A stretch of 14,596 nt of DNA from positions 1 to 14,596 of the forward strand of contig DHLT01000324.1 of assembly GCA_002405405.1 (NCBI GenBank), given 5' to 3'. The DNA comes from Ignavibacteria bacterium UBA4661 (GTDB taxonomy: Bacteria > Bacteroidota > Ignavibacteria > Kapaibacteriales > UBA4661). A model generated the notes under the pieces. It did not search any database and was not told the DNA's origin. It saw only the letters and a program-made list of their open reading frames with translations. Each line of letters begins with the position of its first letter. The first letter of the stretch is position 1. Shown here piece by piece: positions 1 to 7,885 of the stretch. Both the position numbers and the translations under genes were made by a program.

Positions 1-593
1 GTCAAAGCAACATACTCGAATGATTTCAAGTATTTCATGATTTGCTCTTTATGTTCTGCTAAAGGTCGAACGACAAAGACATTATTTTTTTTATCAAGGA
101 CAAACAGTGGTTTTACTTCAAGTGCAACGCGTACTTCTTCATTGCGTTTCGAGAGAGTAAAGTCAATGGCACCCCCTTCACCGGCAGTGCTTTGCGGATA
201 GAGGGTAACACCACCGAATTGTTGCAAAGAATGTTTTATAATCAACTCAGTAGCCGCTTCTGGCTGAGAAGATTCATGAAGAGCTTGAATGTAATGCCGA
301 ACGACATTGGCTTCAAAACCAAGTTTATCAGGGTGTGCTAAGGAAGAAGGCACAAGCGATGATTGCTGGAGAAGCAATGATAAATCTCGGTAGAAGAAAG
401 AGTCGGGAGAATCTGATTCGATGGTATGACCGAGAATAGTACTTTCTTGAGCGGACACATCAGGAACTACGCTCGTCAAAGTAGAATCTTCAGGAGCAGT
501 ATGTTGCTTCTTTTTTGGTTGTTTCTTTTTAGTACTTTTTGTCGTTTCAGAAGAAGTTTTTGTTGCATCATCAGACTCAAAAAGAGCAAACAT
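1..593 (-). CDS. PD-(D/E)XK nuclease-like protein, N-terminal part (3' end outside window)
   Basis: The open frame runs from an ATG at 593 down to the window edge and gives 197 residues without a stop. The first 60 residues are low-complexity, with a Lys-rich stretch (about 19-30) and a Ser/Thr/Asp-rich part. From about residue 90 it looks folded: FEANVVRHYI (93-102), then GGAIDFTL with Asp144, then ALEVKP with Glu159 and Lys161, then EQIMKYL with Gln184 and Tyr188. The order Glu, Asp, ExK, QxxxY is the PD-(D/E)XK core seen in HsdR N-terminal domains and at the front of some type IIG restriction-methylase fusions. That it is a restriction enzyme is inference, because any methylase or helicase part would lie outside the window. 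An in-frame ATG at 644 follows AGGA and would add 17 residues, so the start is uncertain. It lies downstream of the 665-1180 gene on the same strand and could be co-transcribed with it. Confidence 0.72.
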   Translation of the reverse strand, partial: MFALFESDDATKTSSETTKSTKKKQPKKKQHTAPEDSTLTSVVPDVSAQESTILGHTIESDSPDSFFYRDLSLLLQQSSLVPSSLAHPDKLGFEANVVRHYIQALHESSQPEAATELIIKHSLQQFGGVTLYPQSTAGEGGAIDFTLSKRNEEVRVALEVKPLFVLDKKNNVFVVRPLAEHKEQIMKYLKSFEYVAL

Positions 594-664
594 AGGACTA
601 GAATAAAATTGAGTAAGTAGATTTAAACTGTTGATACAACACATTATTCCTAAATGATATATCC

Positions 665-1180
665 TTACTCTGTACCGAAGATTTTCTTGGCTTTCAAGAC
701 TTCGGGATGCATTTCTTCTTTGCGTTTGGTTTCGAGTCGATCAGCTTCGATTTGCCCTTCGTAAATATCCTTTGGAGCGGCATACGAGTGAATGTTATAC
801 GGATCGACTTGTTCTTCCGGCTCCGGTTCGGGGCGACTGAAATCTTCGGGCTGTTCATCGAATTGCAGGACGATCAACCGACCGCAGGTGCAGTTGATTT
901 CGATTTTTTCGATGTCATTGTTCGGCGTGCGATGAATGAGAACAGTTTCACGATGTTCTTCGGTTTCATCGGTATCGCGGAGCTTTTCTTTCGAGACATC
1001 AACAAGAACACCGGTATCGACCACCAACTCTGATTTGACCAAACTACCATGTGGCATGCCAACGAGCGTGCCGGCAATCTCTTTCACCAAAAGATAATCC
1101 TTGAACTCTTTCTTCAGGCGTTCGGCTTCGTATTCCCTCGTAAATCGCTCAAAGGGATATGAATCAAAATCTGAACTCAT
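665..1180 (-). CDS. Conserved-looking acidic hypothetical protein with CTCG motif
   Basis: I do not recognise this 171-residue protein. It has a charged helical N-terminus (about 10-33), a probably beta-rich middle (about 35-107) containing INCTCGRLIVLQFDE with Cys97 and Cys99, a Pro/Glu-rich linker (116-124), and a charged C-terminal helix (about 140-170). There is no signal peptide or membrane segment, so it is probably cytoplasmic. Two cysteines in CxCG could bind metal only with a partner, since there are no others in the chain. GAGG sits about 8 bases before the ATG at 1180, one of the few clear Shine-Dalgarno sequences in the window, which supports this start. The gene is on the same strand as the nuclease-like gene just downstream (71 bp from its ATG at 593) and the transporter upstream. 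Acidic composition and general architecture recall flagellar or secretion accessory proteins only vaguely; no function is assigned. Confidence 0.8.
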   Translation of the reverse strand: MSSDFDSYPFERFTREYEAERLKKEFKDYLLVKEIAGTLVGMPHGSLVKSELVVDTGVLVDVSKEKLRDTDETEEHRETVLIHRTPNNDIEKIEINCTCGRLIVLQFDEQPEDFSRPEPEPEEQVDPYNIHSYAAPKDIYEGQIEADRLETKRKEEMHPEVLKAKKIFGTE

Positions 1181-1285
1181 GGTCGTACCTCACTAAAATG
1201 GAGAAATACAATGCGTAGTTATCTTGACAATATGGCAAAAAACACACCAAACTTTCATGTGGTTGTGCAAACTGTATTGCAGTCC

Positions 1286-2770
1286 TTATTTCACACCACC
1301 CATCATCGTTTTGATCTTGCTGGTAAAGAGAAGCACGAATGCACCCGACCCTGCCATAATACCGAACACGATGAAGAAAACAGTCGAGGGCGAGTAATGT
1401 TCAATGAATCCCGCCGCTTGACCTGCGAGGAAATTTCCCAAGGAAGCACCTAAAAACCAAATACCCATTGCTTGGCTGACATATTTCGGCGGCGAGAGTT
1501 TGGTTACGTTCGACAAACCGACAGGGCTGAGGAAAAGTTCACCAACAGTGTGAATGCAGTACACGGCACGCAACCATAAGGGAGAAATTTTATTCTCACC
1601 CGAAGCAGAGAGCGCCGCAAAACCAAGAAGCGCGACCCCTGCCCCGGCAATAATCAACCCCCATGAGAGTTTTGCAGGGCTGGAGGGTTGTTTGTCACCG
1701 AGCTTTACCCATAGTGTTGCAAACACCGGAGCCAAGAGCAGAATAAACATGGCATTCAGCGATTGGAAATACGAAGTGGGAATTTCCCAGCCGCCGATCA
1801 TACGGTTTGTCAAATCGCGAGCAAAGAGTGTAAAGGTTGTTCCTGCTTGTTCAAAGCCACCCCAGAAAATTGCTGACATGAGGAAAAACAAACCAATGAC
1901 ACCGAAACGTTTTTTTTCGGCGAGATCCAAGTCACCACCGCGAAAAACTGAAGCAAAAAATGCCACCGGAAGGAGGACAAAAATAATGCTGACAGTTGTT
2001 TTAATTTGCGTAACGGTGGGTACAAAAATTCCGGTCATCGATAGCAGGAAAAGTCCACCAATGATACCGACGAGTACGGTTGTTGCAACCATCAGTGTTT
2101 TGAGGGCTTGTTTCCGCTCCGGTGAGTCATTCATATCGACCACGCCAACATGCGCGATACTGGCGGAGGTAACTTTGTACCAAACTAACCCAAGTAGCAT
2201 ACCAATACTCGATGCCGCAAAACCCAGATGCCAGTTAATTTTCTCACCAAAAAAACCAACGACAAATGGTGCAACAAAAGCACCTGCATTGATACCCATA
2301 TAAAAAATTGAAAAGCCCGCATCACGTTTTGCAGGTTCATCTTTGCCATATAATGCACCGACCATTGCGCTGACATTACCTTTGAGTAAACCTGTACCAA
2401 GTGCGATAATTACCAGACCCGGGAAAAAGAGTGTACTGCTGATCGCAATTAATCCATTTCCTGCAGAAATAAGAATACCGCCGTAGAATACCGCATTTTG
2501 TTGTCCGATGAGACGATCTGCTACCCAACCGCCACCAACCGTTGCAAGATATGCCATCGAAGTGTACAAGCCATAGATCAGACCCGCTGTATTCGCATCC
2601 ATGCCAAGCCCTGCGCTTGCCACCGGTGCAGTCATAAAGAGCAAAAGAATTGCTCGCATACCATAGTATGAAAAGCGTTCCCAGAATTCTGTAAAAAAGA
2701 GCGTTGCTAAACCTTTGGGATGTCCGAAAAATTGACCTTGCGGTTGGGCAGAGTTAGATGTTTGCGCCAT
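1286..2770 (-). CDS. POT/PTR2-family proton-dependent oligopeptide transporter
   Basis: This is an inner-membrane symporter of the major facilitator superfamily that imports di- and tripeptides with protons (DtpA/PepT type). From the ATG at 2770 it has 494 residues, the usual family length. Family marks are clear: TEFWERFSYYG (27-37, the ExxER motif with Glu28, Glu31 and Arg32 used in proton coupling), GGWVADRLIG (80-89, PTR2 signature 1), GLLKGNVS with a conserved Lys130, RDAGFSIFYMGINAGAF (149-165, PTR2 signature 2), a later GGFEQAG matching the FxxFEQ helix-7 motif, and ELFLSPVGLS near the C-terminus. Many hydrophobic segments fit 12-14 membrane helices. The frame stays open to a GTG at 2863, but residues encoded there do not look like the family N-terminus and a candidate promoter overlaps it, so 2770 is preferred. 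The exact substrate cannot be read from sequence. It is transcribed divergently from the large secreted-protein gene. Confidence 0.93.
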   Translation of the reverse strand: MAQTSNSAQPQGQFFGHPKGLATLFFTEFWERFSYYGMRAILLLFMTAPVASAGLGMDANTAGLIYGLYTSMAYLATVGGGWVADRLIGQQNAVFYGGILISAGNGLIAISSTLFFPGLVIIALGTGLLKGNVSAMVGALYGKDEPAKRDAGFSIFYMGINAGAFVAPFVVGFFGEKINWHLGFAASSIGMLLGLVWYKVTSASIAHVGVVDMNDSPERKQALKTLMVATTVLVGIIGGLFLLSMTGIFVPTVTQIKTTVSIIFVLLPVAFFASVFRGGDLDLAEKKRFGVIGLFFLMSAIFWGGFEQAGTTFTLFARDLTNRMIGGWEIPTSYFQSLNAMFILLLAPVFATLWVKLGDKQPSSPAKLSWGLIIAGAGVALLGFAALSASGENKISPLWLRAVYCIHTVGELFLSPVGLSNVTKLSPPKYVSQAMGIWFLGASLGNFLAGQAAGFIEHYSPSTVFFIVFGIMAGSGAFVLLFTSKIKTMMGGVK

Positions 2771-2863
2771 AGCGTATGTCCGTGAAAAGTGAAGAGGAAA
2801 TGATTGTTCTCGTATGTATCGGTAAGAAAAAACTTGCTCCGCTGAAATATGCTTGCACACCAC

Positions 2864-2893
2864 CTAAATTATCATCACGTTTGTTGTGCAAAA
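2864..2893 (-). promoter_or_regulatory. Candidate Bacteroidota-type promoter for the peptide transporter
   Basis: On the minus strand TTTG (2890-2893) is followed after 18 bases by TAATTTAG (2864-2871). Bacteroidota primary-sigma promoters have TTTG near -33 and TAnnTTTG near -7, so five of six defined bases of the second box match. It would start transcription near 2857, about 87 bases before the ATG at 2770, and would exclude the upstream GTG at 2863 as the true start. The match is short and could be chance in an A/T-rich spacer. Confidence 0.25.
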
Positions 2894-2981
2894 AGAAAAA
2901 TGTTAGTATGCAGAAAAATTACCCCAAAAAGACCATACAAACCAACCCCCAAATCATCCTTTCGAAACGACTGACAGTGTA

Positions 2982-3010
2982 TTGGTGTTCTTCTTTGTTG
3001 TAACGATAAT
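2982..3010 (+). promoter_or_regulatory. Candidate promoter for the large T9SS protein gene
   Basis: TTGGTG (2982-2987) and GATAAT (3005-3010) are separated by 17 bases, the ideal sigma-70 spacing. The -10 box matches TATAAT at five of six positions and the -35 box matches at three of six. Transcription would start near 3017, giving a leader of about 44 bases. No Bacteroidota-type TAnnTTTG box is better placed. Confidence 0.2.
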
Positions 3011-3060
3011 ACCAGTAAGAAGCAGAATAGTATTCATTTAAAACTTGTACGGATATCTTT

Positions 3061-6000
3061 ATGAATTTCTTGTCGATAAGTCTTCGCCGTGTGCTCGCTG
3101 TAGCCTTGACAGTATTTGCGAGCTACGATATGATGTACGCGCAAAAAGTGCAGAAACCTTTTTTACAGTCTGCTGATATTCATCCGAATTATTGGAATGT
3201 ATCCAAGCAATACAATGCATACTTCGATCAACTCAAAGAAGAAATTCTTACACAAGATCCCTCTAATACTAATCCGCTCAAAGGAACGGGATATAAAGTC
3301 TTCAAGCGCGAAGAATGGTTTTGGCGAACAAGAGTTGATGGCAATGGTAATTTCCCACCGGCAGATAATATCTATCGTGCATATCAACAGATACAGCAAC
3401 AAGAAACAGAGAATCAAAAGAATCCTGCACTTGCTCAATCTGCATGGCGAGAGTTAGGTCCGACAACTGCACAGGGCGGATACTTTGGTATAGGGCGTGT
3501 GATGCGCATTGTACCTGAGCCGGGAAGTACGACACGATGGTGGGTATGTTCGGCAGGTGGTGGTGTATGGCGCACAACCAATAGCGGTACCTCATGGAGT
3601 GCTGTAGGACATACATCCTTGCCGACTTTGAGTACAAGTGATCTAGTCTTTGATCCTGACTTTGCAACAAATCAAACAGTATATCTCGCCTCCGGTGATT
3701 ATGTCGGAAGCGGCTATAGTGGTGGACAAAACAGTGTAGGAATATTGAAATCGACCAATGGCGGTACAACATGGACAACAACCGGATGGACAATCAATGC
3801 TTCCAGTAATTGGCGGATTGCGCGCTTGCTCATGAATACTCAAACCAAACGGTTAATTGCTGCCGCTAATGCCATGATACGGTACTCTGATAATGGCGGT
3901 ACGACATGGACAGATGCAACAGGGATTACTTTCGGGACTGTCTTTCGTGATATGATGTTCAAGGCAGACGATCAAACGGTATTGGTCGCGGGAACAAGTG
4001 ATGGGCGCATATTTCGTTCGATCAATAGCGGTACTTCATGGACAATGGTTCAGCAAGTACCAACGAATGGGGGGCGGGTTGCTTTGGGTTCGAGTATTGC
4101 AAATCCTAGTCGTATGTATGCTGTTGTAGCCAATTCATCCACTGATGGTCTACATTCCTTCTGGCGTTCGGATGATGCCGGTGTAACATGGAGTGTGGTG
4201 TATCAACCAACGAGTTTTTCTTCTACCAATCCGAATATTCTCAGTGGAACACGCCAAACACAACAAACAAGTACTTCTACAAGTGGGCAGGGCAGTTATG
4301 ATCTGTGTTGTGCGGTATCGCCTACCGATGCCAATCTTGTAGTGGTTGGTGGGGTAAACTTGTATCGTACAGCGAATGGTGGCACAACGTGGAATCAAAT
4401 TTCGCATTGGTCAAGCGTGTCGGGAGTGCCGACTGTTCATGCTGACCACCATACATTAAACTATGTTTCGTCTTCCTTATTACTTATTGGGACGGATGGT
4501 GGAGTGTATTTCTCAGCAAATGATGGTACAAGTTTTACCGAACGGAATCAAGGCTTAGCTATTACTCAGTTCTATCGCTTAGGTGTTTCAGCAACGGCTA
4601 ATTCCAGCATATTAGCGGGCGCACAAGATAACAGCTCATGGTTACTTACGGGTTCAACATGGACAAATACTGCCGCTACGGGCGATGGCATGGAACAACT
4701 GATCAGTTATGCGAATGGTAATGAAATGTACACAGCATCATATTATGGTGATATTCAGCGTAGCACCAATGGCGGCAATTCATGGACGGCATGGTTGCGA
4801 AGCGATGGGACGAATCAAAACGAAAAAGGCGATTGGGTTACACCGTATATTCAACATCCTGCAAATCCTTCGACTATCCTTGTTGGAAAATTAAATGTAT
4901 GGGAATGGAATGGTACAGTGTGGTCAAATAAATCCAATAATCAGATTACACCCTCCGATGTCTCGATGGAAATTATTCGCTACGCTCCGAGTTCACCAAC
5001 GACAATCTATGCTATTAAAAATGGTTTTTTGTGGGTAACAACAAATGATGGTGCAACATGGACGATGCGCACGCGACCAAACACGAATTTGATGATCACA
5101 AATCTTGATGTTCATCCAACTGATGCGAATCGTATTTGGGTTACCATTGGTGGATTTACGGGTGGTCGTGTATATGCCAGCAATGATGCGGGTGCAACAT
5201 GGATTGATTTCTCGACAAATCTTCCACAAGTGCAAATGAGTACGATTCTCGTGCAACGCAATGCGCCTGAACGATTATATGTAGGACATGATGCCGGAGT
5301 ACATTATCGGGATAATTCCACCAGTGGATGGCAACCACTGATGACGAGTTTGCCGAATGTGCCAGTAACGGAATTAGAAGCACAATATACTGCTAATGTT
5401 TTGCGTGCTTCGACGTACGGACGTGGTGCGTGGGAAACAGATCTTCTGGCAGCATCGAATTCCTCAACAGCACTGTCGCTTTCGCAAAACTCGGCATCTC
5501 TAACAGCGAATGGAGGTAATGTATCCATCGCTGTAACTAGTTCTGTTGCATGGTCGGCAAGCAGTAATCAGTCATGGTGTACGGTGAGCCCTGCCTCGGC
5601 TAGTAGTAGCGCAACATTGGTAATAACAGCACAGGCAAATACAAGTGCATCGACGCGGACGGCAACAATTACTGTCAGTGCAGGTGGCAGTGCACAAAGT
5701 ATAACAATAACACAAGCCGGAGCAACTCCGGTGCTGTCAGTAAATACAAATACGGCAGGTGTTTCGGCAAGTGCAGGGTCGGCTACAGTGAATCTTACAG
5801 CTAATGTTATATGGACGGCGAGTAGCAATCAGTCGTGGTGTACAGTCAGTCCCGCAAGCGGGAATGCTAATGCAACATTAACAATCAGTGCAACGGCAAA
5901 TACATCGATAAGTCAGCGTACAGCTACCATTACCATTAGTGGTACCAATGTTGCCTCTCAAACAATTACCTTTACGCAAACAGCCGCTTCATCCAATCTT

Positions 6001-7794
6001 TCACTGAGTACCAATGCTCTTAGTGTTTCTGCCAATGGTAGTACGGTGACAGCGAATGTCTTGAGTAATCTTGCTTGGTCGGCAAGCAGCAATCAGTCAT
6101 GGTGTACGGTAACGCCAAGTACAGGTACAAATAATGGTACTCTCACGATGGTCGTGCAAGCAAATACAACAAATACGGCTCGTACAGCAACTATTACGGT
6201 GGCAAGCCCCGGAACAAGCACACAACTCTTAGTTATTACACAAGCAGCGCGTTGTGGCGGCACGCTTCAGCAAGAAACAGGAACGATTTCTATTGGTGCT
6301 AACTATGAAGATAATGCAGACTGTCGTTGGCTTATTCAGCCACCGAGCGGTAATCGTATTCGCTTGAGTTTTACATCATTCTCGACAGAGACAGATTATG
6401 ATTTTGTTACAGTCTATGATGGTGCGGATATAACAGCACCCGTGTTGGGGCGGTGGAGTGGTACTACGCTTCCGCAAAGTGTACAGTCTTCAGGTAGCGC
6501 TATGCTTGTTCGTTTTACATCAGATGAAAGCGTACAAGGACAAGGTTGGTCAGCAAGTTTTGCATCAATTACTCCCTCAGTGCTGACTGTTACGCCCTCT
6601 GCAATTGTTTTATCGGCATCTGCAGCATCAACGACTGTTTCGGTGAATAGTAATGTTGCATGGTCGGTGAGTAGTAATCAATCATGGTGCACAGTAACGC
6701 CGACATCCGGTACGAATACTAGTTTTTTTACTATTACTGCTCAAGCTAATGCCACAGTCAGCACTCGGCAAGCAACGATTACCGTAAGCGGTTCTGGAGT
6801 ACAATCGCAAACGATAACTGTTACTCAATCGGGTGCAAATTCTCTGTGTGGTGATGTCAATCTTGACCGTATTATCAATCTTGCTGATGTTACTCTTGTT
6901 GCCCAGCATGATGTTGGTAGCATTCTTCTTTCCTCAGTACAGCAACAAGCCGGCAATGTCAACAATGACATAAACTGTGATATTCGTGATGCAGCATTGC
7001 TTGCACGGGTTCCTGCGGGCTTAAATACGGCAAATCCTCCATTCCCAAATGGCTGTCGTGCAGTCAATGCAGTTACAGCAAATGAAAAGTCTGATATTCA
7101 ATCTACCTTAACTCAGACAGGTGTTACACTGCTCTTGCCTACAGATGCAATTACCACAACCGCACGTGATTCCGTCTTTACGCTCGCAGTTCGTATTAAT
7201 GGCGGTGCGAGTGCAAATGCCTCGGCATGGTCTTTGGGACTAAGATATGACAGCACAGTGATTCGTTTGACAGATGCCTTTCTTGATGGAAATACAGTCA
7301 GTTCGGCTTCTTCGCCTCTTCTTGTGAATGCGACTTTGCCTAACGAATTACGCTGTGCTTGGTACACTACGGGTACGCCAATTAATCGTGATGGTGTGCT
7401 GGTATGGCTTCGTGGGGTAGGTCGTCGACGTGGAACAACGACAACAACAATTTCTGCAAGCCGTGTTATTATCGGTGATGTTTCTGCGAATGTTTCCGGT
7501 GGTCAAATCACGACCGGTATTGCTCGTAGTGCTTCAGGAAATGTTCAAGTTCGTATCGTACCTCAGCCGCTTACCGACCAAGGTAGTGTTGATGTCACCC
7601 TTGCGCAATCAGGTCAAGTGCAGTGCATCGTCAGCGATATGCTCGGTCGAATCGTCATGCAAACATCGACTGAACGCTTTGGTGTGGGTACGCACACATT
7701 TGCATTGCCACAAGGTCTGGTAGCCGGTATGTATCATGTTCGTTTGGTAGTCGGAAGCGAGGTTATATGCACCCAAGCAGTCGTTGTACGCTAG
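3061..7794 (+). CDS. Giant T9SS-exported multidomain protein: Asp-box propeller, four BACON, CUB, dockerin, cohesin-like, sorting domain
   Basis: This 1577-residue protein is predicted to cross the inner membrane by a signal peptide (1-27, cleavage after YA or YAQ) and the outer membrane by T9SS. Domains in order: propeller about 131-797 with ten or so Asp-boxes of form SxDxGxTW, closing with STYGRGAWETDL; BACON about 803-886, 890-974 and 979-1062; CUB about 1065-1169 (Cys1065, Cys1088, TDYDFVTVYDG, Asp1155); BACON about 1174-1257; dockerin about 1263-1316 with two calcium loops (Asp1265/Asn1267/Asp1269/Asn1273/Asp1276 and Asn1299/Asn1301/Asp1303/Asp1307/Asp1310); cohesin-like beta-sandwich about 1351-1486; T9SS type A sorting domain about 1494-1577 with DMLGRIV and LVAGMYHVRL. 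Such propellers occur in sortilin-like, sialidase and xyloglucanase proteins; no catalytic residues are identifiable, so binding or adhesion is as likely as hydrolysis. GGA lies 8 bases before the ATG. The gene is monocistronic, convergent with alkD. Confidence 0.95.
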   Translation: MNFLSISLRRVLAVALTVFASYDMMYAQKVQKPFLQSADIHPNYWNVSKQYNAYFDQLKEEILTQDPSNTNPLKGTGYKVFKREEWFWRTRVDGNGNFPPADNIYRAYQQIQQQETENQKNPALAQSAWRELGPTTAQGGYFGIGRVMRIVPEPGSTTRWWVCSAGGGVWRTTNSGTSWSAVGHTSLPTLSTSDLVFDPDFATNQTVYLASGDYVGSGYSGGQNSVGILKSTNGGTTWTTTGWTINASSNWRIARLLMNTQTKRLIAAANAMIRYSDNGGTTWTDATGITFGTVFRDMMFKADDQTVLVAGTSDGRIFRSINSGTSWTMVQQVPTNGGRVALGSSIANPSRMYAVVANSSTDGLHSFWRSDDAGVTWSVVYQPTSFSSTNPNILSGTRQTQQTSTSTSGQGSYDLCCAVSPTDANLVVVGGVNLYRTANGGTTWNQISHWSSVSGVPTVHADHHTLNYVSSSLLLIGTDGGVYFSANDGTSFTERNQGLAITQFYRLGVSATANSSILAGAQDNSSWLLTGSTWTNTAATGDGMEQLISYANGNEMYTASYYGDIQRSTNGGNSWTAWLRSDGTNQNEKGDWVTPYIQHPANPSTILVGKLNVWEWNGTVWSNKSNNQITPSDVSMEIIRYAPSSPTTIYAIKNGFLWVTTNDGATWTMRTRPNTNLMITNLDVHPTDANRIWVTIGGFTGGRVYASNDAGATWIDFSTNLPQVQMSTILVQRNAPERLYVGHDAGVHYRDNSTSGWQPLMTSLPNVPVTELEAQYTANVLRASTYGRGAWETDLLAASNSSTALSLSQNSASLTANGGNVSIAVTSSVAWSASSNQSWCTVSPASASSSATLVITAQANTSASTRTATITVSAGGSAQSITITQAGATPVLSVNTNTAGVSASAGSATVNLTANVIWTASSNQSWCTVSPASGNANATLTISATANTSISQRTATITISGTNVASQTITFTQTAASSNLSLSTNALSVSANGSTVTANVLSNLAWSASSNQSWCTVTPSTGTNNGTLTMVVQANTTNTARTATITVASPGTSTQLLVITQAARCGGTLQQETGTISIGANYEDNADCRWLIQPPSGNRIRLSFTSFSTETDYDFVTVYDGADITAPVLGRWSGTTLPQSVQSSGSAMLVRFTSDESVQGQGWSASFASITPSVLTVTPSAIVLSASAASTTVSVNSNVAWSVSSNQSWCTVTPTSGTNTSFFTITAQANATVSTRQATITVSGSGVQSQTITVTQSGANSLCGDVNLDRIINLADVTLVAQHDVGSILLSSVQQQAGNVNNDINCDIRDAALLARVPAGLNTANPPFPNGCRAVNAVTANEKSDIQSTLTQTGVTLLLPTDAITTTARDSVFTLAVRINGGASANASAWSLGLRYDSTVIRLTDAFLDGNTVSSASSPLLVNATLPNELRCAWYTTGTPINRDGVLVWLRGVGRRRGTTTTTISASRVIIGDVSANVSGGQITTGIARSASGNVQVRIVPQPLTDQGSVDVTLAQSGQVQCIVSDMLGRIVMQTSTERFGVGTHTFALPQGLVAGMYHVRLVVGSEVICTQAVVVR
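3544..5340 (+). repeat. Asp-box (BNR) repeat array encoding a beta-propeller
   Basis: About eleven copies of a WRTTNSGTSW-like motif recur every 40-90 codons. Clear copies are near residues 169, 230, 275, 320, 370, 436, 484, 566, 659 and 706, with a degenerate one near 749 (YRDNSTSGW). Each marks the outer beta-hairpin of a propeller blade. The number suggests a two-propeller (7+7 bladed) sortilin- or GH74-like fold rather than a six-bladed sialidase, as some blades lack the motif. Variation between copies is high, so the repeats are old. Confidence 0.8.
5464..6831 (+). repeat. Four BACON-domain repeats interrupted by one CUB domain
   Basis: Four modules share the core W-(S/T)-(A/V)-SSNQSWCTV-(S/T)-P and end in ITxTQ, the BACON pattern. 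The core tryptophans are at residues 831, 918, 1006 and 1201, so spacing is 87, 88 and 195; the last gap is one repeat plus the 107-residue CUB module. The stretch SSNQSWCTV is identical in all four, while flanking strands differ more. BACON domains are thought to bind carbohydrate or mucin or act as spacers in Bacteroidota proteins. Confidence 0.85.
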
Positions 7795-7885
7795 GAAATG
7801 AATCTTTTCTTCCGAGGATCGCAGACTTGGCGAGAATTTCGGCAAGAAGTGATGGTTGTTGATAGCATTGATTTTTTTCTATCTT

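Larger units (their letters stand above)
2771..3060. other. Divergent intergenic region between transporter and T9SS protein genes
   Basis: This 290-bp A/T-rich spacer separates two genes facing away from each other, so it should hold both promoters. Candidate boxes are listed separately. I see no strong inverted repeat or riboswitch-like fold. A 75-codon frame on the plus strand within it is Lys/Cys-rich without domain-like pattern and is not taken as a gene. Confidence 0.6.

Noticed and set aside
1554..2303. 249-codon open frame on the plus strand inside the transporter gene
   Set aside because: It is antisense to a well-recognised POT transporter with intact motifs and has no protein-like pattern of its own.
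2771..2863. Upstream GTG start for the peptide transporter, adding 31 residues
   Set aside because: The added residues do not match the family N-terminus, and the ATG at 2770 gives the expected length just before the TEFWERF helix.
2776..3003. 75-codon open frame on the plus strand in the divergent spacer
   Set aside because: It overlaps both candidate promoters and the first codons region, is Lys-rich without domain pattern, and has no ribosome binding site.
3302..3793. 163-codon minus-strand frame opposite the start of the T9SS gene
   Set aside because: Antisense to a clear signal peptide and propeller; His/Tyr/Arg-rich translation typical of a shadow frame.
7807..7848. Possible terminator between the convergent genes: TTCTTCCGA pairing with TCGGCAAGAA, with a T run at 7872-7878
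   Set aside because: The stem has a bulge and a 23-base loop, and the T run starts about 24 bases after the stem, so it does not look like an intrinsic terminator.
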